Source: Rheinheimera mangrovi (GTDB taxonomy: Bacteria; Pseudomonadota; Gammaproteobacteria; Enterobacterales; Alteromonadaceae). From it: a DNA stretch of 64,000 nt. Below, piece by piece: positions 35,260 through 44,536 of this stretch (positions within the stretch are counted from its first letter, which is position 1; each line of letters starts with the position of its first letter). The stretch is from assembly GCF_003990335.1 (NCBI RefSeq), contig NZ_CP034683.1:4509501-4573500 (forward strand), read 5' to 3'. Position numbers and translations under genes: made by a program. Under the pieces are notes generated by a model. That model had not been told where the DNA came from and ran no database searches. It saw nothing but the letters and a program-made list of their open reading frames with translations.

Positions 35260-37134
35260 ATGACAGTGTTGTCACGAGTTTTCTCCGCTCTGCTTTTATT
35301 ACTGCCTGCGCTGCTTTTATCTGCCTGTGGTGGTTCCAATAAAACTGAAGACGCCACTACTATTACAGTAGGTGCCAGTACAACCAGTCTGGATATTGGT
35401 TTCCCCGAGCGTTTCACTACGATTTCCGCCACTGTAAGGGACGCTGACGGCGAGCTTTTGCGAAACGCCACAGTGCAATTCAGTACTAACTTAGGCAGCT
35501 TTAGTGCTACAGAAGTAGTAACCCGCACAACAGCTGAAACTGGCCGAGGTGGTTCGAATGATGCAGGAAACGGTGTAGCTGCTGTTCGTTTATATCCGGG
35601 CCAAAGCGCTGGATCAGCGACGGTGACCGCTTATGTCAATGGTGTGCAGACCACTACGACTGTGACTATCGCTGGTACTGCTGCAGAACCAGAGCGGCCA
35701 GTACCTGCCAGTATTAGCATTACGGCCAGCGAACGCGCTATTTTTGTAGCTGGCGTAGGCCAAATGGAAAGCAGCACTATTACTGTGCGTTTACTTACAT
35801 CTACTGGTGGTGCAGCACAGGACGCACCAGCAGGAGTAAATAATGTACGGGTTAGCTTTGTCACTCAGCCAAATGGTGGTGAACAGCTGTTTGGCACTCA
35901 GGCTTCAGGTCAATTGACACAACACAATAAAAGCGTGGAGGTGGCAACCAATAATGGTGTAGCAACCTTAACCTTAAGTTCAGGCCAGTTACCTGGTGTT
36001 ATCGAACTGAAAGCAGAAGCGCTAGACAACAGCGGTAAAGACTACAATCCAACTATTCAGGCAACCAGTTCAACGCTGAGCATCGCCTCCGGTCCAGCTC
36101 ATTCAATTGTATTTAGCTACCCTGTTGAAGCTGCTATTCAGAATATGGGAAACGGTACATACAGAAGACAAGGCGGGTTATTGGTGACCGATCGTTATGG
36201 CAACCCGGTAGCTGATGGTACTGTGATCAATTTAGGCGTCATTGATAGCGTGCTGCTATCAAATCGGGCACCACAGATTAATTATGGTTTTGGTAGTACA
36301 GTGGTTGATGGTAATGCTTCAACAACTGTAGGGTCTGCCTTACTGACTGATTTAAGCAATGCATTGTTTCAAAGTGCAAATATTACCCGGAACAATGCTT
36401 CTCGTTTTATTGAAGCTCAGGATCGGGTACTGATATTTAATGCTCAGGCTGCCGATAAAAGTCGCTTTGTTGCCACGTCACCCACTCAAAGCTCAGTGCT
36501 GCCAGTGAATAAAGCCTTTCAAAACTCAGCCACCGGACTTGAATATATCGTTGGTGCATCGTTATTAGGTGCTCAGGTTTCAGGCATAGACCCTGATAAA
36601 GCAGAACCTGTCAGCGGCCAGACTGTGGTCAGGGATGGAGCCGCAAGCTTTTATCTGACTTACCCTGCAAATGTGGACAGTATAAATGCTGGTTGCGTAG
36701 ATACTTCACTTGAACGCCGTTTCGCGCCTGTCGGCTCTGCACAGGTTTGGGTTGTTGCAGAAACCAGCGGCAACAGTGCAACCACTATAGATAATCAAAT
36801 GTGCTTCAGTTCTATCAGGCCTGCCAGCATAATCAGTGACTCAGGTAGCAGCAGCATTAGCGGCAGCACAACATTAAACCTGCGGCTGCAAGATGCAGGC
36901 TCAGTGCCTCTGCCTTATACAAGCTTTGATTCAACTACGACTATCACTCAAAATTTGGGCGCAATGACTGTAGTCGTAGGCAACTGTAATAGCAGTACGG
37001 AGAAGAGGACAAACAGATTTGGCCAGTGCAGCTTGCCCATTACCGTAACAGGGGGAGCTTCAAACGATTCAGCGACCATAACGCTGCAAGTTCCAAATGG
37101 AGAAACTTTCACTATTACTGTGAGAATTCCCTGA
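35260..37134 (+). CDS. Ig-like-domain lipoprotein
   Basis: 624 residues. Lipoprotein signal with lipobox LLSAC (Cys at about 22) followed by GGS. At least one bacterial Ig-like (Big_1, invasin-type) domain at 35-140 (LDIGFPERFTTISATVRDADGELLRNATVQFSTNLGSF) and another possible one at 150-270. The remainder is Thr/Ser-rich beta structure with four Cys and ends in a final Ig-like repeat. Surface or periplasmic adhesin-like protein, partner unknown. The ATG at 35260 has a weak AAGGAT upstream. Confidence 0.75.
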   Translation: MTVLSRVFSALLLLLPALLLSACGGSNKTEDATTITVGASTTSLDIGFPERFTTISATVRDADGELLRNATVQFSTNLGSFSATEVVTRTTAETGRGGSNDAGNGVAAVRLYPGQSAGSATVTAYVNGVQTTTTVTIAGTAAEPERPVPASISITASERAIFVAGVGQMESSTITVRLLTSTGGAAQDAPAGVNNVRVSFVTQPNGGEQLFGTQASGQLTQHNKSVEVATNNGVATLTLSSGQLPGVIELKAEALDNSGKDYNPTIQATSSTLSIASGPAHSIVFSYPVEAAIQNMGNGTYRRQGGLLVTDRYGNPVADGTVINLGVIDSVLLSNRAPQINYGFGSTVVDGNASTTVGSALLTDLSNALFQSANITRNNASRFIEAQDRVLIFNAQAADKSRFVATSPTQSSVLPVNKAFQNSATGLEYIVGASLLGAQVSGIDPDKAEPVSGQTVVRDGAASFYLTYPANVDSINAGCVDTSLERRFAPVGSAQVWVVAETSGNSATTIDNQMCFSSIRPASIISDSGSSSISGSTTLNLRLQDAGSVPLPYTSFDSTTTITQNLGAMTVVVGNCNSSTEKRTNRFGQCSLPITVTGGASNDSATITLQVPNGETFTITVRIP

Positions 37135-37174
37135 TAATCCTTAGACTTTACCAAGCCAGAACCAAGCGAGGTTT

Positions 37175-38683
37175 TTAGCTCAGTGGCAGTGAAATCACCG
37201 CCTGAAAACCACAGACTATACCTGACGCTGCATAGCAATTTTGCAGCGTCAGCTTGCCACCACAACTTTCCACTGCCCTTTTGGCAATACTTAATCCCAA
37301 GCCAACCCCTTCTTTTTTGCTATGGCCACGAAAAAATGGCTTAGCCAGCATGGCTAAATCCTGCTGAGCCACTCCGCTGCCCTGATCAGAAATAATGATG
37401 TGAACTTGCTGCTCCTGTTGTTGCAGCTCAACAGTAACCATTGAATCTGCAGGGGTAAATTTAATCGCATTGCGGATCAGGTTCTCCAGCGCCCGGTAAA
37501 GTAGGTCCGGGTCAGCCTGTACCAACACAGCAGCACCGGCCTGAACCAAGAGTTGTTTCTGCTGCGCCAGTGCTTCCAGCCGACCATCTTCAGCCACGGA
37601 TTCCAGTAGTTCCAGCAAGTCTACTTGCTGTAACTTTACAGCGGCTGCGCCACTTTCCAGTCTGGATAATGTAAGGATCTCTTCAACCAGAGCATTGAGC
37701 TTTTGAGTTTCAGCTTCGACTTTATCCAGCACCATAGCGCTTTCAGTAGGCGTTTGTCGCGCCAGACCAACCAGTATTTGTAAGCGGGCTAAGGGCGAGC
37801 GGAATTCGTGGGAGACATCATGCAACAACCGACGCTGGCCACTGATCGCTTGCTCGACACTTTTAGCCATGTCGTTAAAACTGCGGGCTACAGCGCCAAA
37901 TTCATCACGCCGCCCTGTGACTTTGGGTCCCAGTTGAGTTAGCCAGTGATCAGACGCCAGCGATTGTAAAGCTTGCTTTAATTGTCGTACCGGCGATGCA
38001 AAGTACCAGGCCAGCCAGAAACTGACCAATAAACTGGTTCCCAGAATAGCAGCCAGTAAAAATACAGGGTGAAACCAGACTGGTGGCATAGGCATGGAAC
38101 CTCTGGCAGCCATACCACGCGGCTCTGCGGGTGGACCTTGATCCGCAAGAGGTGCATCAGTGGCTGTTTTGCCTGCAAACCTCTCGCCATCAGGAGGAGG
38201 ACCATGCGGCCTATTATGCTCGCCAAACCTTTGTGCTGGTTGAGAATTAGTTGCCATCATGCCCCGGCCACTACGCAACCATTCCAGTAAAAACTCGTGA
38301 CGTGGCACAGCCAGCAAAAACCAGCTTTGACCAGATTTATCCTGCACTTGGTATTCAGGTTGTTCTTTCAGTAATTCAGCCCAGTTGTCTGGTACATCGC
38401 GCTGCAGATAATCTTCGCCTTTGCTATTGAGCAGCAAAATTTTATCGCGCGACATTGGGTCTTCTTCCCAGCGCTGCAATACGTCGCCGAGCAGTTTGAT
38501 ACCGCCAGAGTCCATCATCAGCTGCGCTGAGCCCAAGACCAAACGCAGCTGCGGCCCTATCCAGACATGTTTAGGTTCTTCTGCTGTAGAGCGGCTGACC
38601 TCGTTCACAGCCCAGACCAAAGTGCCCGCCAGAATTAACGCGCCCCAAAAAGCTAATAAAAACTTCCAGAACACCTGGCCCAT
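37175..38683 (-). CDS. Sensor histidine kinase, CpxA-like
   Basis: 502 residues. Helix 5-27, periplasmic sensor 30-200, helix 203-228, HAMP (229-285), HisKA with His292 in LLHDVSHEFRSPLARLQ, HATPase with NLIRNAIKFTP and GVGLGLSIAKRAVES. The second half of the sensor region is Pro/Gly/Met-rich (HNRPHGPPPDG, PPAEPRGMAARGSMPMPPVWFHP), unlike classical CpxA. One base separates it from the response regulator gene. The Met/His-rich part might bind metal; this is speculative. Confidence 0.92.
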   Translation of the reverse strand: MGQVFWKFLLAFWGALILAGTLVWAVNEVSRSTAEEPKHVWIGPQLRLVLGSAQLMMDSGGIKLLGDVLQRWEEDPMSRDKILLLNSKGEDYLQRDVPDNWAELLKEQPEYQVQDKSGQSWFLLAVPRHEFLLEWLRSGRGMMATNSQPAQRFGEHNRPHGPPPDGERFAGKTATDAPLADQGPPAEPRGMAARGSMPMPPVWFHPVFLLAAILGTSLLVSFWLAWYFASPVRQLKQALQSLASDHWLTQLGPKVTGRRDEFGAVARSFNDMAKSVEQAISGQRRLLHDVSHEFRSPLARLQILVGLARQTPTESAMVLDKVEAETQKLNALVEEILTLSRLESGAAAVKLQQVDLLELLESVAEDGRLEALAQQKQLLVQAGAAVLVQADPDLLYRALENLIRNAIKFTPADSMVTVELQQQEQQVHIIISDQGSGVAQQDLAMLAKPFFRGHSKKEGVGLGLSIAKRAVESCGGKLTLQNCYAASGIVCGFQAVISLPLS

Positions 38684-38684
38684 A

Positions 38685-39368
38685 TTAATAGCGCTGCATC
38701 AACTGATAGCCTTTGCCACGCACAGCTTCAATCCAGGCTTGTTGATCAGCTCTTTTGCCCAGTTTTTGGCGGATATTGCTGATATGCACATCCAGACTGC
38801 GGTCGTATTGAGTGAGTGTTTTCCCCAAAGCCTGCAAGGATAATTCGGCTTTACTGACCAGGCGGCCAGCCTGACAAGCCAGCACCCAAAGCACGCTGAA
38901 CTCAGCACCAGTCAGTTGAATTTGCTGGTCGTCAACCCAGGCTTTACGCGAGCCGGGTTCGAGTGTTAAAGGCCCAACTCTGACTTCGGTTGGTTCGTCC
39001 TGCTGTTGCTGCACACGGCGCAAAATAGCCCGGATACGGGCTACTAACTCGCGGGGTAGGCAAGGTTTAGCGACATAGTCATCAGCACCAAGTTCCAGGC
39101 CTAGTACTTTGTCTATGTCGTCACCTTTGGCTGTTAACATAATGACCGGCACTTTGGAATGTTGCCGTATTTGCCGCAGCAGCGATATGCCGTCTAAGCC
39201 TGGCATCATCACATCCAACACCAAGAGTTCATACTGCCCGGAAATGGCCTGCCGTAAACCGAGCTGACTGTCATTCGCTACCTGCACCACAAAGCCCTCG
39301 CGTTGTAAGTAAGTACTTAACATTGAGGTCAATTCGTGGTCATCATCAATCAGCAATAATGGGTTCAA
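38685..39368 (-). CDS. Response regulator, OmpR/CpxR-like
   Basis: 227 residues from a TTG at 39368 with GGAG eight bases upstream. Receiver with Asp52 (LLVLDVMMPGLDG) and winged helix (LTGAEFSVLWVLACQAGRLVSK, YDRSLDVHISNIRQKLG, VRGKGYQLM). First gene of a two-component operon. SLQALGKTLTQYDRSLDVHISNIR is close to CpxR/RstA sequences, suggesting an envelope stress role. Confidence 0.93.
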   Translation of the reverse strand: MNPLLLIDDDHELTSMLSTYLQREGFVVQVANDSQLGLRQAISGQYELLVLDVMMPGLDGISLLRQIRQHSKVPVIMLTAKGDDIDKVLGLELGADDYVAKPCLPRELVARIRAILRRVQQQQDEPTEVRVGPLTLEPGSRKAWVDDQQIQLTGAEFSVLWVLACQAGRLVSKAELSLQALGKTLTQYDRSLDVHISNIRQKLGKRADQQAWIEAVRGKGYQLMQRY

Positions 39369-39408
39369 GGGTTGGTACTCCGGTTTTAATTGGCCGCAGT
39401 TTAACCTT

Positions 39409-39433
39409 AAGCTGCTCCATTTATGAGCAGCTT
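39409..39433. terminator. Hairpin between the lactonase and two-component genes
   Basis: AAGCTGCTC-CATTTAT-GAGCAGCTT, perfect 9-bp stem, 29 bases past the stop of the gene at 39462 and 41 bases upstream of the response regulator start. No T-run, so terminator function is likely but not certain. Confidence 0.55.
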
Positions 39434-39461
39434 TACATTTCTATACACTTCGTACTTATAC

Positions 39462-40460
39462 TCAGGCTGCGGTTTTTAGCTTAATCCGCAATAAATAGCT
39501 GGAAGCTGTGATGTACAAGTATTCTTTATCCAGACTTAGCGCAACGTTAGCCGCTGCAACACCGGTTTGAATAGTGCCCAAATGCTCACCTTTGGCATTG
39601 AATACCAGCACACCACCAGGGCCTGTCGCCAGTAAATGGCCTGAAGGCAATACTTTTAAACCGTCCGGTAAACCTGGTTTACTGCCAACCCAGACTGTCG
39701 CATCAAAAAATAGCTGGCCTTCACCTACAGTGCCATCTGCAGCCAGAGCATACTTCCACCACTGCGCCGCTTGTGGGTCTGAGTTAGCCACATACAACCA
39801 CTGTTCATCCGGTGATAAAGCCAGACCATTTGGGCGGGTCAGTTGATCGGTAACCAGTGAGACATCGCTACCTTTAAGCCAATACACACCGTTAAAAGCC
39901 AGCTGCTTTTGTTTGGAGTTGTCCGCGTCTTTTAAACCATAAGGCGGGTCGGTAAACAAGTAACTGCCATTGCTGTGCTGCACCAGATCATTTGGACTAT
40001 TAAACAACTTGCCATGATAACTGGTTGTCAGGCTTTGATACTGTGGGCCTTTTGCGCTGACTGACTTCAGCACAGCTAAACGTCTGTCGCCATGTTGTGC
40101 CAGCACCAACTGGTTATTCTGATTAAAAATCAAGCCATTGGAACCTTCTTTGATTGAAGGCTCGTCAACAAAACCTGTGTGGCCTGAAGGGCTTAAATAC
40201 AAAGTTAAACCGTCTTTTGCATTCCAGCGCCAGACTTTATTTTCCGGCACATCGGAGAACAAAATATCGCCGGTTTTGGGTTCAGCCACAGGACCTTCAG
40301 CCCAGCGAAAACCTTCAGCCAGTATTTCCAGCTGAGCGTCGGCAGCAATCACCTGACTAAGCTCAGGTTTTAATTGCTGTACCGGATTAGCCGGAATAGG
40401 GGATGGATTGGCAAAAGCCAGAGAAGAAACCAAAAAAAGCAGCGCTGTACTATGTCGCAT
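39462..40460 (-). CDS. Exported SMP-30/gluconolactonase family protein
   Basis: 332 residues from the ATG at 40460 (AAGGTGACAAGG upstream); upstream codons are not supported. Signal peptide 1-17. Six-bladed propeller of SMP-30 type: LAEGFRWAEGPVAEPKTGDILFSDVPENKVWRW, FNSPNDLVQHSNGSYLFTDPPYG, TRPNGLALSPDEQWLYVANSD, LPDGLKVLPSGHLLATGPGGV. Metal-binding Glu, Asn and Asp positions are present. Hydrolyses sugar lactones in known members; substrate here unknown. Confidence 0.9.
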   Translation of the reverse strand: MRHSTALLFLVSSLAFANPSPIPANPVQQLKPELSQVIAADAQLEILAEGFRWAEGPVAEPKTGDILFSDVPENKVWRWNAKDGLTLYLSPSGHTGFVDEPSIKEGSNGLIFNQNNQLVLAQHGDRRLAVLKSVSAKGPQYQSLTTSYHGKLFNSPNDLVQHSNGSYLFTDPPYGLKDADNSKQKQLAFNGVYWLKGSDVSLVTDQLTRPNGLALSPDEQWLYVANSDPQAAQWWKYALAADGTVGEGQLFFDATVWVGSKPGLPDGLKVLPSGHLLATGPGGVLVFNAKGEHLGTIQTGVAAANVALSLDKEYLYITASSYLLRIKLKTAA

Positions 40461-40633
40461 CCTTGTCACCTTTGTTGTGTTGGATTCACCACAATGTAGC
40501 ATTGTTAGCGCAACCAAAGCACTGTCTGCGCCTGATAAACTTAAGTTTCAGCTTTATTTTTTTCAGACATGCTGTTGGCATTTCGAAAGACCGCCATCAC
40601 CCTGCATTTTCGACATACCGTCCTTCCATGGAC

Positions 40634-40664
40634 ATAAAAAAACCGCAGAATCACTCTGCGGTTT
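40634..40664 (-). terminator. Rho-independent terminator of the TonB receptor gene
   Basis: On the minus strand AAACCGCAGA-GTGAT-TCTGCGGTTT followed by TTTT; 26 bases past the receptor stop. Strong intrinsic terminator. Confidence 0.93.
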
Positions 40665-40690
40665 GTTCAAAGGATCGACTTACAACACAC

Positions 40691-43129
40691 TTAGAAGCTG
40701 ACGTTCACACTCACCCATAAGTTACGGGCTTTGTCTTTGTTATTGAAATGGTCGACATAACTGGCCTGATAACCGTTTGCGCCATTTGCATCCAGAATAC
40801 AGCTGGTGCCGCTGTCACACTCTACAAACTCTAAATCGTAGGTTGTGAAGTCCTGATCAAATAAATTGTTGATCCGCGCGGTAAAAGTCACTGATTCGCT
40901 GGCCGCATAACTGGCACCTAAGTGATATACATCATAGGATTTGTAATGCAGCGGGGCATTTTTAACTATATCCCAAGACCGGAAACGCTTAGTGCGGATT
41001 TCTGACGTCAGGAACACTTTTAATTCATCAGTCGCATTCCAGTCTATGGTCAGGTTTGCCATATGTTTGGCGGTATTCGTCAAAGGCTGACCTTTATTGG
41101 CACCACTTTTCTGCTCACTGTCTGTGTAAGTGTAATTAGCACGGAACGCGATGTTGTCGATAATCTGCCAGCGGCCAGCCAATTCAGCGCCCTGAATAGT
41201 GACTTTATCAATATTGACGGTTTTGGTGCTGGTCGCATAACCCAGGTCGGCGTACTCACCTGTGCTGCTGCAGACCAAAGCAGTGGAAGCACCACAAGGC
41301 TGGGATGCGATTTTATCTTCAAATTCGTTATTGAAAATGGTGATATTGAAACTGTGGTGATCCGGGTGTTCCCAGTAAGCCGCAATTTCAGTGGAGGTAC
41401 TGGTTTCTGGTTCCAGATCCGGGTTACCAAACATTGGGGATGTACCCTGACCACCAAAGCCTACGACACCATCATACAGCTGAGTTGTTTTTGGTGTTTT
41501 ATAACCTGTGCTGACACCACCTTTGACAGTCCATTGTTCTGTCAGTGTGTATACACCATACAAGCGCGGACTTAACTCGCTGCCAAATACTTCGTGGTCA
41601 TCACGACGTAAACCAGCCGTGATAGCAAAGGCTTGAGTTGCATCCCAGGTATCTTCAGCAAACACAGACCACATATTGTGTTCCTGCACACCGCCTGGCG
41701 TACCGCTTTCCATACCAAAGACACCGTCTTCCAGCTCACCACGGATCACTTGCGTACCAAATACTGCTTTGTGCTGGCCGGCCATTTCAAATGGCATATC
41801 CATTTTGGCATCAAAGGTATACTGATTACTGGCCATTTTACGTTTATCACGCGGTAGGAAAGTCTCTTTTGCTATGGCTTTGCGCTGATCAACAGTCATG
41901 CCTGCATAAGCACCAGTGCCATCGATCATGGTTAATAACTGTGCGCGTTCAGCCAGAGTAAAAGGTAAAGTACGACCGTGGTTTTGTGTATCGACATAAG
42001 ATAAAGACACAAAACTATTACCTAAATTCCACTTGCCTTCATGGCTTAATGACCAGGTGTCACGGCTAAATTCCTGAGTTGGGCTATAGCCTACTTGCGG
42101 ATTAGCACGACGAGCCCAGGTACCACCGCCCGCAGCACATTTTTGTTGTTGGTTACCGCCAGTGGTTGGCACAAAGCCTTTACAGAAGTTGCCAGCGGCC
42201 CAGATACTGTCGATGTTGTCTACTGTACCTACAGGGTATACACGGCTGCCGTCATCGTTGATCACAGGGCTGTTATCGTATTCCTGAGTAGAAGTGTCGA
42301 TATCAAACCAGATCGTTTGATTGTCAGCCGGAGTCCAGCTCAGACGGGCACCCAATACAGTACTGTCGTTGTCTACAGTTTTACCACCTGCACCAAAACC
42401 CAACGAACGGTTCCGAACTTCGCCATTTGGATACACCACATCGGCATAAGCTGGTGTAGATGCCATACGATTGTATTCACTACCACGGATGGACATACCA
42501 AGCACGCCAGGGATTAAAGGCCCCATGACGTTGAAGTCAGTGGTGATCTCTTCACCAAAACTGTCATCCGTTTGTGCAGTACGGCTATGGCTGACTGAAC
42601 CAACCCATTCAGTAGACACTTTTTTGGTAATAATATTGATCACACCACCTAATGCATCGGCACCGTACAAGGTAGAAGCCGGGCCACGGATCACTTCAAT
42701 ACGATCGACTGTATTCAGTGGTGGCATATGGCCAAACTGATTACCACCGAAGTTATTTGGATAAATATCGCCATGGTTATTCTGACGCTTACCATCCACC
42801 AGGATCAGGGTGTAGTCCGAGCCCATACCACGCATACTAATAGTACCCTGACCTGTTTTGTCACGGGTTTCACCAATATCTACGCCTTCCAGATCACGCA
42901 CTGCATCCAGTAATGTAGTGTATGGGCGGCTGCTTAATTCTTCAGAGGTCACAATAGAAATACTGGCAGGAGCGTCCACCAGCTTTTGTTCAAAACCAGA
43001 CGCCGTGACGACGATGCGTTCTATAGGCTCGTCCTTGCTAGCAACGGCATCTTCTGCCTGAACTGTAGCAATCAGTCCTAAAGCGAGCTGAGTGGCTAAC
43101 ACCAGTTTGGCCGGGCGGGACTTGAACAT
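40691..43129 (-). CDS. TonB-dependent receptor, iron-siderophore type
   Basis: 812 residues from the ATG at 43129 (AGGAG five bases upstream). Signal peptide 1-26, TonB box region RIVVTASG, plug domain with RGMGSDYTLILVDGKRQN and VIRGPASTLYGADALGGVINIITK, and 22-strand barrel ending in VSVNVSF. The plug is close to FepA/CirA/IrgA-type receptors. A good Fur box lies 89-107 bases upstream, and divergent PepSY genes match iron loci. Carries Cys pairs in loops (FCKGF..QKCAA and CDSGTSC). Ligand not known. Confidence 0.92.
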   Translation of the reverse strand: MFKSRPAKLVLATQLALGLIATVQAEDAVASKDEPIERIVVTASGFEQKLVDAPASISIVTSEELSSRPYTTLLDAVRDLEGVDIGETRDKTGQGTISMRGMGSDYTLILVDGKRQNNHGDIYPNNFGGNQFGHMPPLNTVDRIEVIRGPASTLYGADALGGVINIITKKVSTEWVGSVSHSRTAQTDDSFGEEITTDFNVMGPLIPGVLGMSIRGSEYNRMASTPAYADVVYPNGEVRNRSLGFGAGGKTVDNDSTVLGARLSWTPADNQTIWFDIDTSTQEYDNSPVINDDGSRVYPVGTVDNIDSIWAAGNFCKGFVPTTGGNQQQKCAAGGGTWARRANPQVGYSPTQEFSRDTWSLSHEGKWNLGNSFVSLSYVDTQNHGRTLPFTLAERAQLLTMIDGTGAYAGMTVDQRKAIAKETFLPRDKRKMASNQYTFDAKMDMPFEMAGQHKAVFGTQVIRGELEDGVFGMESGTPGGVQEHNMWSVFAEDTWDATQAFAITAGLRRDDHEVFGSELSPRLYGVYTLTEQWTVKGGVSTGYKTPKTTQLYDGVVGFGGQGTSPMFGNPDLEPETSTSTEIAAYWEHPDHHSFNITIFNNEFEDKIASQPCGASTALVCSSTGEYADLGYATSTKTVNIDKVTIQGAELAGRWQIIDNIAFRANYTYTDSEQKSGANKGQPLTNTAKHMANLTIDWNATDELKVFLTSEIRTKRFRSWDIVKNAPLHYKSYDVYHLGASYAASESVTFTARINNLFDQDFTTYDLEFVECDSGTSCILDANGANGYQASYVDHFNNKDKARNLWVSVNVSF

Positions 43130-43217
43130 AAACACTCCTGTTGTTCGAACAGACTATCGCAAAGCGGATAAAATCTGGCCTCGATATGTAAAGATAAGTT
43201 AATGAATTCCAATGGGC

Positions 43218-43236
43218 GACAATGATAGTGATTCTC
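43218..43236. promoter_or_regulatory. Fur box
   Basis: GACAATGATAGTGATTCTC agrees at 15 of 19 positions with GATAATGATAATCATTATC. Located in the divergent region between the TonB receptor and the PepSY operon, so iron may repress both. Confidence 0.75.
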
Positions 43237-43247
43237 ATTAGAAGATC

Positions 43248-43267
43248 AATAGTTATTGCGAACTATT
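43248..43267. promoter_or_regulatory. Palindrome AATAGTT-ATTGCG-AACTATT next to the Fur box
   Basis: Perfect 7-6-7 inverted repeat eleven bases past the Fur box. It may be a second operator or a promoter element; no regulator is assigned. A weaker Fur-like AATAAGAACAATTCTC lies near 43354-43369, close to the PepSY gene. Confidence 0.4.
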
Positions 43268-43398
43268 TGCACTATCAATTGTCGCGCTGGGAGTAAGCAG
43301 GCCACAACGCTTAATACACCTCTAAATCAGCTGCTTGTGAAAACCTTGCAAATAAGAACAATTCTCAGTAGCATGGCAGCTGATTTTTAGGGGGTACT

Positions 43399-44007
43399 GT
43401 GAAGAGTTCAGCTTTAGCTCGTTGGATGCGTTGGTTACATACCTACAGCGCTATGTTGGTATTGTTGCTGTTGTTATTTTTTGCCGTCACGGGCATCACC
43501 TTAAATAACCCTGAATTGAGCAGTAGCCTGGGTAAAACCAGCCAGCAACTGCAGTTGGAATTGCCGGAGCAATTGCCGGATCTATTGGCTTTGCCAGACG
43601 ATCAACAACAAGCCGCTATGGCGTTGTATGTCGACTGGTTAAAGCAAGATCAACAGTTACAGGGTGGTTATAACCTGAATTTTTCGCCTGAAGACGAACT
43701 GCTGGAAATCGATTTTAAACGCCCGGCAGGTTACGCCGCTGTGGTGATTGATTTAGCAGAGCGCACCGCAGAATTAGATACAGAATTTGGTGGTTATCTG
43801 GCCTTGGCCAACGACTTACATAAAGGCCGTTACGCCGGTAGCAGCTGGAAATGGCTGATTGATATTACCGCTGTATTTTGTGTGTTATTTGCCTTGTCGG
43901 GCTTTTATTTGTTGTGGCGCCAGCCGAACAGAAGAGATTTTGGCAATGCCACAGCAGTAGCTGGTGTGGTATTGGCTTTATTAGCTTATATAGCGTCGTT
44001 TCATTAA
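43399..44007 (+). CDS. PepSY-associated TM protein
   Basis: 202 residues from a GTG at 43399 (AGGGGG upstream). N-terminal helix (RWMRWLHTYSAMLVLLLLLFFAVTGITLNNP) typical of PepSY_TM proteins, periplasmic PepSY-like region with DLHKGRYAGSSWKWLID, helix 155-172 and a third at 185-200. Related proteins (PiuB-type, ferric reductase-like) accompany ferric siderophore receptors and are thought to release iron in the periplasm. First gene of a three-gene operon divergent from the receptor. Confidence 0.88.
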   Translation: MKSSALARWMRWLHTYSAMLVLLLLLFFAVTGITLNNPELSSSLGKTSQQLQLELPEQLPDLLALPDDQQQAAMALYVDWLKQDQQLQGGYNLNFSPEDELLEIDFKRPAGYAAVVIDLAERTAELDTEFGGYLALANDLHKGRYAGSSWKWLIDITAVFCVLFALSGFYLLWRQPNRRDFGNATAVAGVVLALLAYIASFH

Positions 44008-44037
44008 TTTAGAGTCGTTCCACTTGGAGGGAATTGT

Positions 44038-44532
44038 ATGTACAAGTATTTAGTCGCTGCGTTGCTGTTTTGTTGCGGCTCTGCCATGGCGCAACAGGAA
44101 CTGGAAATCCAGGTCGAACTGCCAAAAATTGATACTGGCACTTATCACAGACCTTATGTGGCGGTATGGATTGAAAACGAACAACAGCAACCTGTGCGTT
44201 TAGTCGAAGCCTGGTTGGAAAAACCGGATTGGATTAAAGACTTACGCCGCTTCTGGCGCAAACTCGGCCGCAGTGAGCCGCAATTAGTGGACGCAAAAAC
44301 AGGCGCTACTAAAGGACCAGGCAGCTATAAAGTGCGCTGGGACGGTAAAGACGAACAAGGCAAAGCAGTGGCTGCAGGTAACTATGTGCTTTTTGTTGAA
44401 GCGGCCCGCGAACAAGGCGGTCGTAACCTGGCCAAACAGGAATTTACTTGGGATGGCAGCGCCGTTCAAATCGAAATAAAAGCCAGCAAAGAGCTGGGTA
44501 AAATTCAACTTACTTCAGTACAGGGAAAATAG
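44038..44532 (+). CDS. DUF2271 domain periplasmic protein
   Basis: 164 residues. Signal peptide 1-18. DUF2271 features: YHRPYVAVWIENEQQQPVRLVEAWLEKPDWIKDLRRFWRK and GPGSYKVRWDGKDEQGKAV (FlgD-like Ig part). Usually found between PepSY and DUF4198 genes in iron or metal loci; function unknown. GGAGGG precedes the ATG by six bases. Confidence 0.9.
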   Translation: MYKYLVAALLFCCGSAMAQQELEIQVELPKIDTGTYHRPYVAVWIENEQQQPVRLVEAWLEKPDWIKDLRRFWRKLGRSEPQLVDAKTGATKGPGSYKVRWDGKDEQGKAVAAGNYVLFVEAAREQGGRNLAKQEFTWDGSAVQIEIKASKELGKIQLTSVQGK

Positions 44533-44536
44533 TCCG

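Noticed and set aside
35058..35528. 156-codon minus-strand frame under the Ig-like lipoprotein
   Set aside because: Shadow of the lipoprotein gene; the lipobox and Ig-like sequence on the plus strand are clear.
41063..41575. 170-codon plus-strand frame inside the TonB receptor
   Set aside because: Antisense to a complete receptor with intact plug and barrel; composition is typical of a reverse-frame artefact.
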